Source: Muribaculaceae bacterium (GTDB lineage Bacteria > Bacteroidota > Bacteroidia > Bacteroidales > Muribaculaceae). Taken from it: a stretch of DNA of 36,977 nt. Position numbers and translations under genes: made by a program. Of the stretch, positions 24,702-35,600 are shown piece by piece. A model generated the notes under the pieces. The model worked only from the letters and a program-made list of their open reading frames with translations. It searched no databases and was not told the origin of the DNA. The stretch spans positions 1-36,977 of the forward strand of contig JAGAYZ010000055.1 in NCBI GenBank assembly GCA_017940245.1. The letters run 5' to 3'. Within the stretch, counting starts at the first letter, position 1, and the number at the start of each line of letters is the position of its first letter.

Positions 24702-25910
24702 CTAGAACATGGATGCGACACGGCGCACAGCGGCCACGAAGCGATCTACCTCGTCGAGCGTGTTGTAGAGTGCAAACGAGGCGCGCACGGTGCCCGTCAC
24801 GCCATAGCGATCCATGAGCGGCTGGGCACAGTGATGCCCGGTGCGCACCGCCACTCCCAGTTTGTCGAGCAGCAGTCCCATGTCGTAACTGCTGATGTCG
24901 CGCACCAGGAATGAGATTACCGCACTCTTGCCTGGGGCGGTGCCGAAGATGCGCATGCCGTCGATTGTGAGGAGCTCATCGGTGGCACGCTCCAGCAGGG
25001 CATGCTCGTGGGCGGCAATGTGGTCCAGCCCCAAACGCTGAATGTAGTCGATGGCGGCCCCAAAGGCCGAGATGCCTACAAAGTCGGGCGTGCCGGCCTC
25101 GAACTTGAATGGGAGGTCGGCAAAGGTGGTGCGCTCAAAGGTGACGCGTCCTATCATTTCACCGCCGCCTTGATAAGGCTCCATGCTCTCGAGCCAGCGA
25201 CGCTTGCCGTAGAGCACGCCCACACCGGCCGGGCCATACATCTTGTGGCTCGAGAGGGCATAAAAGTCGCAGTCCAGGTCTTGCACATCAATGGGAACAT
25301 GTGGGGCGGCCTGCGCTCCGTCGATGAGCACGGGCACGCCGTGGCGGTGGGCAATGGCAATCATCTGCTTGACGGGATTCACCGTGCCCAGCACATTGCT
25401 CACATGGGCCAGCGCCACGAAGCGAGTGTTGTCGGTGAACATATCCTCATAGGCTTCCAAGTCGAGCTGGCCATCATCACTGACGGGCACGGCACGGATG
25501 CGGATGCGCTTGCGGTGGCCTATGAGTTGCCAGGGCACAATGTTGCTGTGATGCTCCATCACCGTGAGGATGATTTCGTCGCCGCTGTAGAGTTTCTCAC
25601 CAAACGACGATGCCACCAGATTGATGCTCTCGGTGGTGCCTCGGGTGAAAATCACCTCGTCGGTGCTGCCGGCATTAATGAAGCGCCGCACCAGCTCGCG
25701 CGTGGCCTCCACATGGTCGGTGGCCTCTTGCGAGAGGGTGTGCACACCACGGTGCACGTTGGCCTTGTAGTGATAATACATCTGGTCGATGGCCTCCACC
25801 ACGCAGCGCGGAGTCTGCGATGTGGCGGCATTGTCGAGATAGATGAGTGGCTTGCCGGCCACTTCACGGGTCAGGATAGGGTATTCGGCCCTTATTTCGT
25901 CGATATTCAT
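24702..25910 (-). CDS. sufS: Cysteine desulfurase SufS
   Basis: 402 residues from the ATG at 25910 (MNIDEIRAEYPILTREVAGK); the longer frame to 25943 adds 11 unlikely residues. A PLP enzyme that takes sulfur from cysteine for Fe-S assembly. Landmarks: YLDNAATSQTP, VMEHHSNIVPWQ, LIDGAQAAPH, the PLP lysine in SSHKMYGP, and the persulfide cysteine in RTGHHCAQPLMDRYG, a short loop typical of SufS-type enzymes. Last gene of the suf operon, 98 bases after sufD. No sufE or sufU partner appears in the window. Confidence 0.95.
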   Translation of the reverse strand: MNIDEIRAEYPILTREVAGKPLIYLDNAATSQTPRCVVEAIDQMYYHYKANVHRGVHTLSQEATDHVEATRELVRRFINAGSTDEVIFTRGTTESINLVASSFGEKLYSGDEIILTVMEHHSNIVPWQLIGHRKRIRIRAVPVSDDGQLDLEAYEDMFTDNTRFVALAHVSNVLGTVNPVKQMIAIAHRHGVPVLIDGAQAAPHVPIDVQDLDCDFYALSSHKMYGPAGVGVLYGKRRWLESMEPYQGGGEMIGRVTFERTTFADLPFKFEAGTPDFVGISAFGAAIDYIQRLGLDHIAAHEHALLERATDELLTIDGMRIFGTAPGKSAVISFLVRDISSYDMGLLLDKLGVAVRTGHHCAQPLMDRYGVTGTVRASFALYNTLDEVDRFVAAVRRVASMF

Positions 25911-26008
25911 CAGTAATTTCTTGTCTCTTATCCTCTCAAGCATTAAAGTCTTAGAACTTGATAAAACTTGAATCTATTATCTTTTCAGCATAAAGAATGA
26001 AGTCCACC

Positions 26009-27352
26009 CTACTTGCCACAGATGGCGCAGCCTGTGCAGGCCGCCAGCGTGCCGTCGAATCGCTTCTCCACCAGGTAGTGCAGGCGGTCGCGCAACACAT
26101 CGAGGCGCACACCGTCGATCACGTCGCTCATAAACGCCTGCATGAGCAGTCGGCGAGCCGACTCCTGGCTCACTCCACGCGTGCGCATGTAGAACATGGC
26201 CTCCTCGTCGAGCTGGCCTATGGTGGTGCCATGCGAAGCCTTCACGTCGTCGGTATAAATCTCCAGCTGCGGCTTGGTATACATTCTGGCCGATGGTGAA
26301 GCACACAAGTTGCGGTTGCCTTGATAGGCCTCCACACGCGGACACCCCTCCTTGATGAGCACCTTGCCGGCAAAGGCGCCGATGGCCTCGTCGGCCAGCA
26401 CATATTTAAACATCTGGTTACTGGTGCAGCGCGGCACATTGTGGCTCACAAACGAACGCGTGTCTACATGCTGGTGCCCGCTGGCGATGGTCATGCCCAG
26501 CAACTCGGTGCTGGCATGCTCGCCCACCACCTGCACATGAGAGTTGTTGCGAGTGATGCCGTTCATCAGGGTGATGCCATCCACGAGCACACTGCTGCCC
26601 TCGTGCTGCTCCACAAAGAGGCTCGACACGCGGCTCGTGTCGGTTCCCGACTCTTCCAGGTCGTAGAAATCCACTGTGGCGTTGCGTCCGGCCACCACTT
26701 CGATGACCTGCAAATTGAGCACCTGCGTGCCGCTGCCCTGCGTGTGGTCGCAAGCCAGCAGGCGCACGTGAGCGTTCTTGCCGGCCACCACCAGCAAGCG
26801 GCGCACCACCATGGTGGGATGGGCAGCCGAGAGGATGTTGAGCAACTGAATGGGTTTGGAGGCCGACACACCATCGGGCACATAGACCAGCAGGCCATCC
26901 TGAGCCAGCAGGGTGTTCAGAGCCACGGTGGGGTCGTCCAGGCGCGCCAAGCGGCCCAGATGGCCGGCCAGCACGTCGGGATGATTCGCCGTCGCCTCGG
27001 TCAGCGTTTCCACGACGACTCCGTCCAGGTTGCGGCGCGATGTGGCCGAGATGTGAGGCACATCGTTATAGGTGTGAAACAGACACGTGCTCAGGTTGGG
27101 CACGTCGCAGCGGAAACTCTCGGTCGGGTCAATGTCATAGTCTAGGCGGGTCACGTTCACGCCATAGTCGGGCGCGAAGATAGCCTCCATGTCTATTGCC
27201 TCGTAGTCTTCCTGCCCCTTGCGCGGCAAGCGAGCCGTGGCCAGCGCGTCGAGCGCAGCCGGGCGCAAGGCGTTTAGTGCGGCGGGGGCATTGCGCTCCA
27301 CCACTTCGCGATACTCGCGATATAGTCCGATATATTGTTCTAACGCATTCAT
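26009..27352 (-). CDS. sufD: Fe-S cluster scaffold subunit SufD
   Basis: 447 residues. The SufB/SufD beta-helix core is plain (TVDFYDLEESGTDTSR, NSHVQVVGEHASTELLGMTI, VDTRSFVSHN), ending in the conserved SHGTTIGQLDEEAMFYMRTR and SRRLLMQAF-like helices, including the SHG histidine. SufD pairs with SufB and SufC to load and hold nascent clusters. Follows sufC by three bases. The C-terminus carries an unusual cysteine group (CTGCAICGK) that most SufD proteins lack and that might bind metal. Confidence 0.93.
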   Translation of the reverse strand: MNALEQYIGLYREYREVVERNAPAALNALRPAALDALATARLPRKGQEDYEAIDMEAIFAPDYGVNVTRLDYDIDPTESFRCDVPNLSTCLFHTYNDVPHISATSRRNLDGVVVETLTEATANHPDVLAGHLGRLARLDDPTVALNTLLAQDGLLVYVPDGVSASKPIQLLNILSAAHPTMVVRRLLVVAGKNAHVRLLACDHTQGSGTQVLNLQVIEVVAGRNATVDFYDLEESGTDTSRVSSLFVEQHEGSSVLVDGITLMNGITRNNSHVQVVGEHASTELLGMTIASGHQHVDTRSFVSHNVPRCTSNQMFKYVLADEAIGAFAGKVLIKEGCPRVEAYQGNRNLCASPSARMYTKPQLEIYTDDVKASHGTTIGQLDEEAMFYMRTRGVSQESARRLLMQAFMSDVIDGVRLDVLRDRLHYLVEKRFDGTLAACTGCAICGK

Positions 27353-27355
27353 CGT

Positions 27356-28105
<750 letters not shown>

Positions 28106-28172
28106 ATATTTTGTAATTATGAATTCAGAATAATGAATAAACAACCCGTATCCCGCTCAGGAGCACCCACTA

Positions 28173-29639
28173 TTAGCCCACCGAGCCCTCAAGCGAGACG
28201 GAAAGCAGGCGGCGCGCCTCGACGGCAAACTCCATGGGCAGCTTGGTCATCACCTCATCGGCATAGCCGTTGACAATGAGTGCTACAGCGTCCTCGGTCT
28301 TGATGCCGCGCTGGTTGCAGTAGAATATCTGGTCTTCATTGATCTTGCTGGTGGTGGCCTCGTGCTCCACAATCGACGAGTCGTTGCCCACTTCTATCAC
28401 GGGGAAGGTGTGGGCACCACTGGTGTCGCTCAGCAGCAGGCTGTCGCACTGCGTGTAGTTGCGGCAACCGGTGGCCTGGGGGGCCACACGCACCAGTCCG
28501 CGGTAACTGTTCTGGCTATAGCCGGCACTGATGCCCTTGCTCACGATGGTGGAGCGCGTGTTCTTACCCAGGTGTATCATCTTGGTGCCCGTGTCGGCCT
28601 CCTGGCGGTTACGCGTGAGAGCCACACTGTAGAACTCGCCCACCGAGTAGTCGCCCTTGAGGATGCAACTGGGATATTTCCAAGTGATGGCACTACCCGT
28701 TTCTACCTGTGTCCACGAAATCTTGCTGTGGTCGCCACGGCACAGGCCGCGCTTGGTGACCAGGTTATAGATGCCACCCTTGCCGTCCTTGTCGCCTGGG
28801 TACCAGTTCTGCACGGTGCTGTACTTGACCTCGGCGCGGTCTTCCACGATGATTTCCACGATGGCGGCATGCAGCTGGTTCTCATCGCGCATGGGTGCCG
28901 TGCAGCCCTCCAGATAACTGACGTAGGCATCATCGTCGGCCACGATGAGCGTGCGCTCAAACTGGCCGGTCTGAGCCGCATTGATGCGGAAATAGGACGA
29001 CAGCTCCATGGGGCAACGCACCCCTTTGGGAATATACACAAACGAGCCGTCGCTGAACACAGCCGAGTTGAGTGCGGCAAAAAAGTTGTCGGTGTAAGGC
29101 ACCACCTTGCCCAGGTACTTGCGCACCAGGTCGGGGTAGTCGCGCACGGCCTCACTGATGGGGCAGAAAATCACGCCCAGTTCGGCCAGTCGCTCACTGT
29201 AGGTAGTGCGCACGCTCACGCTGTCCATGATGGCATCCACGGCCATGCCGCTCAGAGCCTTGCGTTCCTGCAGTGGAATACCCAGTTTGTCGAAGGTTTC
29301 CATCAGCTCGGGGTCGATCTCGCCCTCTTTCTTCTTGCGCGGCGCGGCATAGTAACTGATGTCCTGGTAGTCAATTTCGGGCAAATGCAGGTGTCCCCAC
29401 GACGGCTGACGCAGCGTCTGCCAGTGGCGGAAGGCCTTCAGGCGGAACTCCAGCAACCATTCAGGCTCATTCTTCAAGGCCGAAATCTGACGCACCACGT
29501 CCTCGTTCAGTCCTTTGGGGATGACATTGGTGTCGATGTCGGTCACAAAACCGTATTTGTACTCTTCATCTACGGCATTGCGCAAGATGTCGTCTTGCTG
29601 CTTGGCCTTGTTGTTTGTTTTATCTTGTTGATTTTTCAT
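28173..29639 (-). CDS. sufB: Fe-S cluster scaffold subunit SufB
   Basis: 488 residues, close to the 495 of E. coli. Landmarks: [102 protein letters not shown] and the [20 protein letters not shown] region with the ligand-site glutamate and histidine. It forms the cluster-building site with SufD. Its ATG overlaps the stop of cvpA by four bases (29636-29639), so translation of the suf operon is coupled to cvpA. Confidence 0.97.
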   Translation of the reverse strand: MKNQQDKTNNKAKQQDDILRNAVDEEYKYGFVTDIDTNVIPKGLNEDVVRQISALKNEPEWLLEFRLKAFRHWQTLRQPSWGHLHLPEIDYQDISYYAAPRKKKEGEIDPELMETFDKLGIPLQERKALSGMAVDAIMDSVSVRTTYSERLAELGVIFCPISEAVRDYPDLVRKYLGKVVPYTDNFFAALNSAVFSDGSFVYIPKGVRCPMELSSYFRINAAQTGQFERTLIVADDDAYVSYLEGCTAPMRDENQLHAAIVEIIVEDRAEVKYSTVQNWYPGDKDGKGGIYNLVTKRGLCRGDHSKISWTQVETGSAITWKYPSCILKGDYSVGEFYSVALTRNRQEADTGTKMIHLGKNTRSTIVSKGISAGYSQNSYRGLVRVAPQATGCRNYTQCDSLLLSDTSGAHTFPVIEVGNDSSIVEHEATTSKINEDQIFYCNQRGIKTEDAVALIVNGYADEVMTKLPMEFAVEARRLLSVSLEGSVG

Positions 29640-30220
29640 ACTCCGTTAGAAGGTTGTTGTGTCGTGATGTCAATAGAATCGCACGGCTGCGCCGCATCGC
29701 GATATAATTTAAGCGAGTCGCTGGGCATCACATCGGCACCCAGCACGCGCGGCATGAGATCGAGCGTGATTTCGTAGGGCTTGTTGTTGAGCATGTGGCG
29801 TGTGCCGAAGGTTTCGGCGTCGGGATTATAAGCATAGTACAAGTTGAGCACAATGCTCAGCGCAAACAGGTATTTGAACGCAAACAATGCCGCCCCGCCC
29901 ACGCGGTCGAGGCATCCCAGGCGAGCCATCTTCACCACCTTGCGCGTCACATAGGCCTCCACCCGTAGCGTGAGTGTCACCACCAGGAACAACATGCTCA
30001 GGGCCACTGCTTTCACGGTGATACCCGCCAGCGGCCACTGTGCCGCTTCGGGGTTAATGGCCAGGAACAGCCGCGTGACCTCATCGCCCAGAAACAAGCA
30101 CACCACGATGCCTATGACCCAGCTCACCAGCGAGGCCAACTGCTTGATCAGTCCCTTGCGCCAGCCCACCACCAGCGCGCCCAGCGCAATGAGCAAGATG
30201 AGTGCATCTACAAACGTCAT
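29636..30220 (-). CDS. CvpA-family membrane protein
   Basis: 194 residues from the ATG at 30220 ([20 protein letters not shown]); longer in-frame starts run into the promoter repeat. Four membrane helices in the first 130 residues with the family pattern of an acidic start and [20 protein letters not shown]. CvpA proteins relate to colicin V production and bile or envelope stress in enterobacteria; the molecular role is unknown. The polar tail ([20 protein letters not shown]) is likely cytoplasmic. First gene of the cvpA-suf operon and overlapping sufB by ATGA. Confidence 0.85.
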   Translation of the reverse strand: MTFVDALILLIALGALVVGWRKGLIKQLASLVSWVIGIVVCLFLGDEVTRLFLAINPEAAQWPLAGITVKAVALSMLFLVVTLTLRVEAYVTRKVVKMARLGCLDRVGGAALFAFKYLFALSIVLNLYYAYNPDAETFGTRHMLNNKPYEITLDLMPRVLGADVMPSDSLKLYRDAAQPCDSIDITTQQPSNGV

Positions 30221-30246
30221 TTCTCTTCTATATTCAATTGAAACTG

Positions 30247-30277
30247 CAAAATTACGAATAAGCGAGCGCAGAACAAA
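30247..30277 (-). promoter_or_regulatory. Promoter of the cvpA-sufBCDS operon
   Basis: Minus strand: TTTG (30277-30274), 19-base spacer containing TGCGCTCGCTTA, then TAATTTTG (30254-30247). A full consensus promoter placed in the left arm of the repeat element. Predicted start about 30240, 20 bases before the ATG. Confidence 0.7.
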
Positions 30278-30560
30278 ATGAAAAACGAAGTTTTGCATTT
30301 TTTATGCCGAGCGAGAGTAATTTCGGCCAAGCCAACATTACGAATAAGCGAGCGCAGAACAAAATTTTGAGCAGCGAATGCAAAGATAAAGACCATTTTT
30401 TCTTTGCTGAGCCGTGAAAAATTAAGACGAAGTCAAAATGAAAAACGAAGTTTTGCATTTTTTATGCCGAGCGAGAGTAATTTCGGCCAAGCCAACATTA
30501 CTGCAAGTTGAGCGCAATGCAAAACCACGGTTCACTTGTTTTAATTCCGCATAAACAATA

Positions 30561-30592
30561 TTTGGCACTTTGCTCGCTTATTCGTATTTTCG
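30561..30592 (+). promoter_or_regulatory. Outward promoter-like sequence in the right arm of the repeat
   Basis: TTTG (30561-30564), 20-base spacer with GCTCGCTTA, TATTTTCG (30585-30592), one base off TAnnTTTG. It points toward aroA. Confidence 0.4.
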
Positions 30593-30716
30593 CAGTCTAA
30601 GGTACAACAGCAAATATTCAAATTAAAGACAACCAAAACAACCTAAAACAACATTATAAAAAGTTGTCCTGCGTTGTTTAAGTTGTCTTCATATAAAGGT
30701 GTATTAAACTTATTTG

Positions 30717-30724
30717 TAATTTTG
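30717..30724 (+). promoter_or_regulatory. -7 box immediately before aroA
   Basis: TAATTTTG, an exact match, ending four bases before the ATG at 30729. If used, transcription would begin at or inside the start codon, giving a leaderless message. No clear -33 box. Confidence 0.4.
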
Positions 30725-30728
30725 CAGT

Positions 30729-31967
30729 ATGAATTACCGCATTACAGCACCCCAGGCTATCAATGCCACCATCGCGGTGCCGGCGTCGAAGAGCATCTCG
30801 GCTCGCGCACTGGTGATTAACGCGCTCAGCTCGCAGCCCGCCACGCTGCATGGTGTGGCCGTGTGCGACGACACACACGCACTGATACAAGGCCTTGACG
30901 CCAACCACGGCACCATCGACGTGGGGGCGGCAGGCACTGCCATGCGTTTTCTCACCGCGTTTCATGCCGCCCAACCTGGTCACGATGTAGTCCTCGACGG
31001 TTGCGACAGGATGCGCCAGCGACCCATGCAGCCATTGCTGGAAGCCTTGCGCGCACTGGGAGCGCACATAGCGTGCACGGCCAATGACGGTCACGCCCCG
31101 TTGCACATCGTGGGCTCACAACTGCAGGGCGGCCAGCACATCGCCTTGCGTGGCGACGTGAGTTCACAATTCACCTCGGCTTTGATGATGATTGCGCCAT
31201 TGATGGGTGGACTGGAAATAGAACTCACGGGCGAAATCGTGTCGGCTCCCTACATCGACATGACACTGGCCATGATGCGCCACTGGGGCGTGAATGGCCA
31301 CTGGCACGGCAACACGATTTCGGTGCCCGCCGGCACATACGATGCCACCGACCTGAGCATCGAGGCCGACTGGAGTGCCGCCAGCTACTGGATGGCATTG
31401 CAAGCCTTGCTGCCCGACTCGCACATCAGCCTCACGGGATTGCAGCCCGACAGCTGGCAGGGCGACAGTCGCATGCTCACCTTCATGCAACAACTGGGCA
31501 TGCGAGCGCTGTGGAATGGCGACGGAACACTCACACTCGACATGAGCCGCACGGCCTGTTGCTGCTGCTCCACATTTGCCGACCTGAACGGCACGCCCGA
31601 CCTGGCTCCCACACTCATCGCGATGCTGTGCTTGCTGGGCCGTCCGTTCCGTCTGACGGGATTGCGCACACTGCACCACAAAGAGAGCGACCGGCTGGAA
31701 GTGCTGCGCAGCGAGCTGGCCAAGCTGGGCTACCTGATTCAGATTGAAGGGCAAGATGCTGTCACCTGGCACTTCCAGACGTGCGAGCAACAGTCTTCAC
31801 CCCGCATCGACTCTCACGGCGACCACCGCATCGCCATGGCCATGGCTCTGGCCGCCACACGCCACCCGGGCATTGTCATCACGCAGGCCCAGGCGGTGGA
31901 GAAAAGTTATCCGCAATTTTGGAAACACCTGCAGCTGGCAGGATTTACTATTACACAAGAATCATGA
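30729..31967 (+). CDS. aroA: EPSP synthase (3-phosphoshikimate 1-carboxyvinyltransferase)
   Basis: 412 residues. It joins shikimate-3-phosphate and PEP on the way to chorismate. Landmarks: VPASKSISARAL (substrate lysine and serine), VGAAGTAMRFLTAF, DGCDRMRQRPMQPLLEAL, DVSSQFTSALMM, IEADWSAASYW, LNGTPDLAPTLIAM with the catalytic aspartate, HKESDRLEVLRSEL and SHGDHRIAMAMALA. The usual GNAGTAMRP loop reads GAAGTAMRF, as in other Bacteroidetes. A run of four cysteines (TACCCCSTF) near residue 280 is unusual. Its stop overlaps the next start by four bases (ATGA). Confidence 0.95.
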   Translation: MNYRITAPQAINATIAVPASKSISARALVINALSSQPATLHGVAVCDDTHALIQGLDANHGTIDVGAAGTAMRFLTAFHAAQPGHDVVLDGCDRMRQRPMQPLLEALRALGAHIACTANDGHAPLHIVGSQLQGGQHIALRGDVSSQFTSALMMIAPLMGGLEIELTGEIVSAPYIDMTLAMMRHWGVNGHWHGNTISVPAGTYDATDLSIEADWSAASYWMALQALLPDSHISLTGLQPDSWQGDSRMLTFMQQLGMRALWNGDGTLTLDMSRTACCCCSTFADLNGTPDLAPTLIAMLCLLGRPFRLTGLRTLHHKESDRLEVLRSELAKLGYLIQIEGQDAVTWHFQTCEQQSSPRIDSHGDHRIAMAMALAATRHPGIVITQAQAVEKSYPQFWKHLQLAGFTITQES

Positions 31968-32380
31968 AACCCGCATTGATACTGATAGCACTCATGGCTG
32001 CAGTGGGGCTCGTGCTCTACCTGCTGGATCGCCGCCACAGCACAAATCATGAGGATGCCACCGCAACAGATACCGATACCACCACCGAACCAGCCACCGG
32101 TTGCACCGATGCCAGTTGCGTGCTCCACACTTCCTGCCCCAGCGAGCAACTGCTGCGAGGTGCCTGCGAGGAGAAAATTGTCTATTTTAATGATGAGGAA
32201 CTCGATGCCTTAAAGGGTCGCGACCCCGACAGCTACACCGACGATGAACTGGAGCAACTGCGCGACGTGCTCTACACCTTGCGCCACGAAGAAATCATGC
32301 CCTGGTTCCAGAGCATCTCGCGCCGTGGCATCGCCCTGCCCGCCGACTTCTATCGCGAACTTCTGGAGCTGGCCAGCTAA
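31964..32380 (+). CDS. Small membrane-anchored protein coupled to aroA
   Basis: 138 residues from the ATG at 31964, chosen because it overlaps the aroA stop (ATGA) and begins with a membrane helix (LILIALMAAVGLVLYLL). The outer part has four cysteines in a short stretch (GCTDASCVLHTSCPSEQLLR then GAC), followed by a conserved acidic helical domain (EKIVYFNDEELDALKGR, DSYTDDELEQLRDVLYTLRH). Similar small proteins follow aroA-type genes in Bacteroidales, sometimes labelled phospholipase without evidence. Function unknown. Confidence 0.7.
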   Translation: MKPALILIALMAAVGLVLYLLDRRHSTNHEDATATDTDTTTEPATGCTDASCVLHTSCPSEQLLRGACEEKIVYFNDEELDALKGRDPDSYTDDELEQLRDVLYTLRHEEIMPWFQSISRRGIALPADFYRELLELAS

Positions 32381-32383
32381 TAA

Positions 32384-32426
32384 TTGCGCCAAACAACCAA
32401 ACAAATTTGCGCCAAACAACCAAACA
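32384..32426. repeat. Two direct 20-bp repeats
   Basis: TTGCGCCAAACAACCAAACA occurs at 32384-32403 and 32407-32426, separated by three bases, directly after the stop of the small membrane protein. The rest of the gap to 32655 is AT-rich and featureless to me. Confidence 0.8.
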
Positions 32427-32655
32427 GAAACCATAACACACTAACATTCAATCTATTCCCAAAATTACAGTTTACTATAATTTTTGCTCAAAATTTTGTG
32501 GTCATCATGATGATTCGTTGTTATATGTTTCGTAAAAATTTGGCAGTGTGGCCGAAAGGCGGTAACTTCGCACGATTTTAAGTCACTGGCTATGCAATAA
32601 AACGCGCCACGCTGCGTTAATTGTTATACGGGTCGCTCGCAGCACCCGACTGATA

Positions 32656-35600
32656 ATGAAAAAACTATTTCGCCACATACCCTTGTTGATGCTGGTGTTC
32701 ACGCTGGTGTTGCAGGCTTGCAGCACCAAGAAGAACACGGCTGGTTCGCGTTTTTGGCAAGCCCTGAACACGCGCTATAACGTGTATTACCACGGCAAGA
32801 CGCACTACGACGAGCAAATTAAGGAACTGGAAAACGAATACGAGGACGACTACTCGCAGCACGTCTTCATCCATCCCGCCGAGGCACGCAGCAATCCCAA
32901 GTCGCCGCAGCCCAAGGGCAGTTTCGACCGCACCATCGAGAAGATGCAGAAAGCCATCGCCCTGCACTCAATCAAGAAAAAACCGGCCAAAAAGGCCGGC
33001 AAGCAGAGCGACCCCAAGTATCGCGAATGGATGTCGCGCGACGAATATAACCCGTTCATCCACAACGCATGGTACTTGCTGGCCAAGTCGGAATATATGA
33101 AAGGCGACTTCCTCGAGGCTTCGGCCACGTTCCGCTACATCTATCGCCACTTCACCTGGAAAAACACACTGGCCCAGGAGGCACAGGTGTGGGAAGCGCT
33201 GTGTTACACCGCCATGGGGTGGAACTCGGAGGCCGACAATGTGCTGGCACACGTCCACATCGACGAGATTGAAGACAGCCGCGTGCGCAGCTTGGCCAAC
33301 CTGGCCTTTGCCGACTACTTCATCAAGGAAAAACGCAACGAGCAGGCCATCCCCTATCTGGTAGAAGCAGTGAAGAAAGCTAGCGGAGCACAGAAAGTGC
33401 GCCTCAATTTCTTGCTGGGACAACTCTATGAGGAAACCGGCAATCCCGAGATGGCCTATCAATCCTATAAGCGCGCCGGCAGCAGCAACAGCTCGTCATA
33501 TCGCACCAAGTTCAACGCCCGCATCAAGCAGAGCGCCGTGTTCCAGGGCTATGACATCGGCAAGGAAGTGCGTGCCCTCAAGCGCATGACTCGTTACGAC
33601 CGCAACAAGGAGTATTTAGACCAAATCTACTATGCCATAGGCAACCTGTACCTCACCCGCGAAGACACCGTCAATGCCATCGAAAACTACAAACTGGCGG
33701 CCGAGAAGAGCACGCGCAACGGCATCGACAAGGCCATCAGCCAGATTACGCTGGGCGGAGTCTATTTCGCACAGCACAAATATGACCTGGCCCAGCCCTG
33801 CTATGCCGAGGCCATTCCGCAACTCAACGAGGACTATCCTAACTACAAAATGCTCAAGCACCGCAGCGACGTGCTCGACGAGCTGGCCGTCTATGCACAG
33901 AACGTCACCCTGCAAGACTCGCTGCTGCGACTGTCCAAGATGAGCGAGGACGAAGTGAAGGCCGTGATCAAGAAAATCATCGACGAGCTCAAGAAAAAGG
34001 AAAAAGAAGAGAAAGAGGCCGCCGCCCTCGAGGAATACCTGGCCAAACAGGATGCCAAAGGCAACCAGCTGGGACGCGACAACAAAAACGCCCCGCAAAC
34101 CTACCAAATGAACGACGACAAGTCGTGGTACTTCTATAACACGGCCACCAAGAATGCCGGTAAGACTGCCTTCCAGCAGGCTTGGGGTAACCGCAAGCTG
34201 GAGGACAACTGGCGCCGCCGCAACAAAAACACGTTCTCGTTCGACGACGAAACCACCGCGCCCGACGATTCTACCAGCCTGGCATTGGGCGACAGCCTGG
34301 CCGGCGACACCACCGCCGTCGACAAAGAGGCCCTCAAGCGAGCCGAAGACCCGCACTATGAGGAATATTACCTCAAGCAGATTCCGCGCACCGAAGAGCA
34401 AATCCAAGCCGCACACGACATCATCCAGGAGGGTCTCTACAACATGGGAGTCATTCTCAAGGACAAACTGGAAGACTTCGACGCGTCGGCCTCGCAGTTC
34501 AACGAATTGCTCACCCGTTATCCCGACAACATCTACCGCCTGGACACCTACTATAATATGTACCTCATGTTCATGCGTAGCGGACAAACCAGCCGGGCCA
34601 ACACCTATCGCGACCTCATCACCAGCGAGTTTGCCGACTCCAAGTATGGCCAGGCCCTGCAGGATCCCAACTACTTCGACAACTTGAAGAACATGATGCG
34701 CGACCAGGAAAACATGTATGAGGCGGCCTACGCCAACTATCTGGCCGATAACAATGAGGCCGTGCATGAGGCTTATGCCGAGATGATGCGCAAGTATCCG
34801 CTGTCGAAAATCATGCCTAAGTTCATGTTTATCGACGCGCTCAGCTACGTCACCCAGCGCCAATACGACAAGTTCAAAGAAGTGCTCAAGGAGATGCTGC
34901 AGCGTTATCCCGAGACCGATATCACCCCCACCGCTTCGTCTATCGTTAAGCAAATCAACGCAGGGCGCAAGCTCAACGGCGGCGGCAGCAATGCCCGCGG
35001 TATGCTTTGGTCTACCCGCTTGAGCAACGACACCACGCCCGAGGCACTGGAAAAGAAATTCACCCCCTTTGCCGAGGACAACGACAAGCCGCAGGTGTTC
35101 ATCCTGCTTTACCCCACCGACTCGGTGAGCACCAATATGCTGCTCTATGAGGTGGCACGCCACAATTTCACCGCCTTCAAGGTCAAAGACTACGACCTGG
35201 AGCAGATGACCTTCGGCCGCCTGGGATTGCTCGTGGTGAAAGGTTTTGAAAACTTCGACGAGGTGAAGCATTACCGCACCCTCTTCGAGCAGGACGGCGA
35301 CATGGCCATTCCGCCGCAAGTGCACCTGGTGCTCATCAGCGAGAGCAACTTCCAGCTGTTGCTCAACGAGGGACGCTCGTTTGAAGACTACTTCGACTAT
35401 TTGGAGGGTAAGAATGTGGAGAAAGTGGAAGGCACCGATGTGTCTGACCAAACCGGCGCAGACACCAAGCCGACCACCGACAAGTCACCCAAAAAGGAAA
35501 TCGGCAAAAAGGATAAGCCCAAGAAGCAAGAAAAAGCCGACGACAATGCCGGCCAGGCAAAAAAACAAGATAAGGCAGAAAAAACCGACAAACCCGAAAA

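Larger units (their letters stand above)
30243..30596. repeat. Intergenic repeat element with inverted ends between suf and aroA
   Basis: Ends are a 25-bp inverted repeat with 23 matches: ACTGCAAAATTACGAATAAG and so on at 30243-30267, against the reverse complement of 30571-30595. Inside, a 67-bp block occurs twice without a mismatch (30274-30340 and 30434-30500), and a 29-bp block beginning ATTACGAATAAGCGAGCGCA occurs at 30251-30279 and 30337-30365. No open frame of note. The whole 508-base gap 30221-30728 has no gene. Confidence 0.85.

Noticed and set aside
28362-29777. 471-codon plus-strand frame across sufB
   Set aside because: Antisense shadow of sufB, rich in H, G, V and Q with no domain; sufB has every expected motif.
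33616-35451. 611-codon open frame antisense to the SprE-like gene
   Set aside because: Its composition is the mirror of a strongly supported lipoprotein gene with GC-rich codons; no start signal, no recognisable domain.
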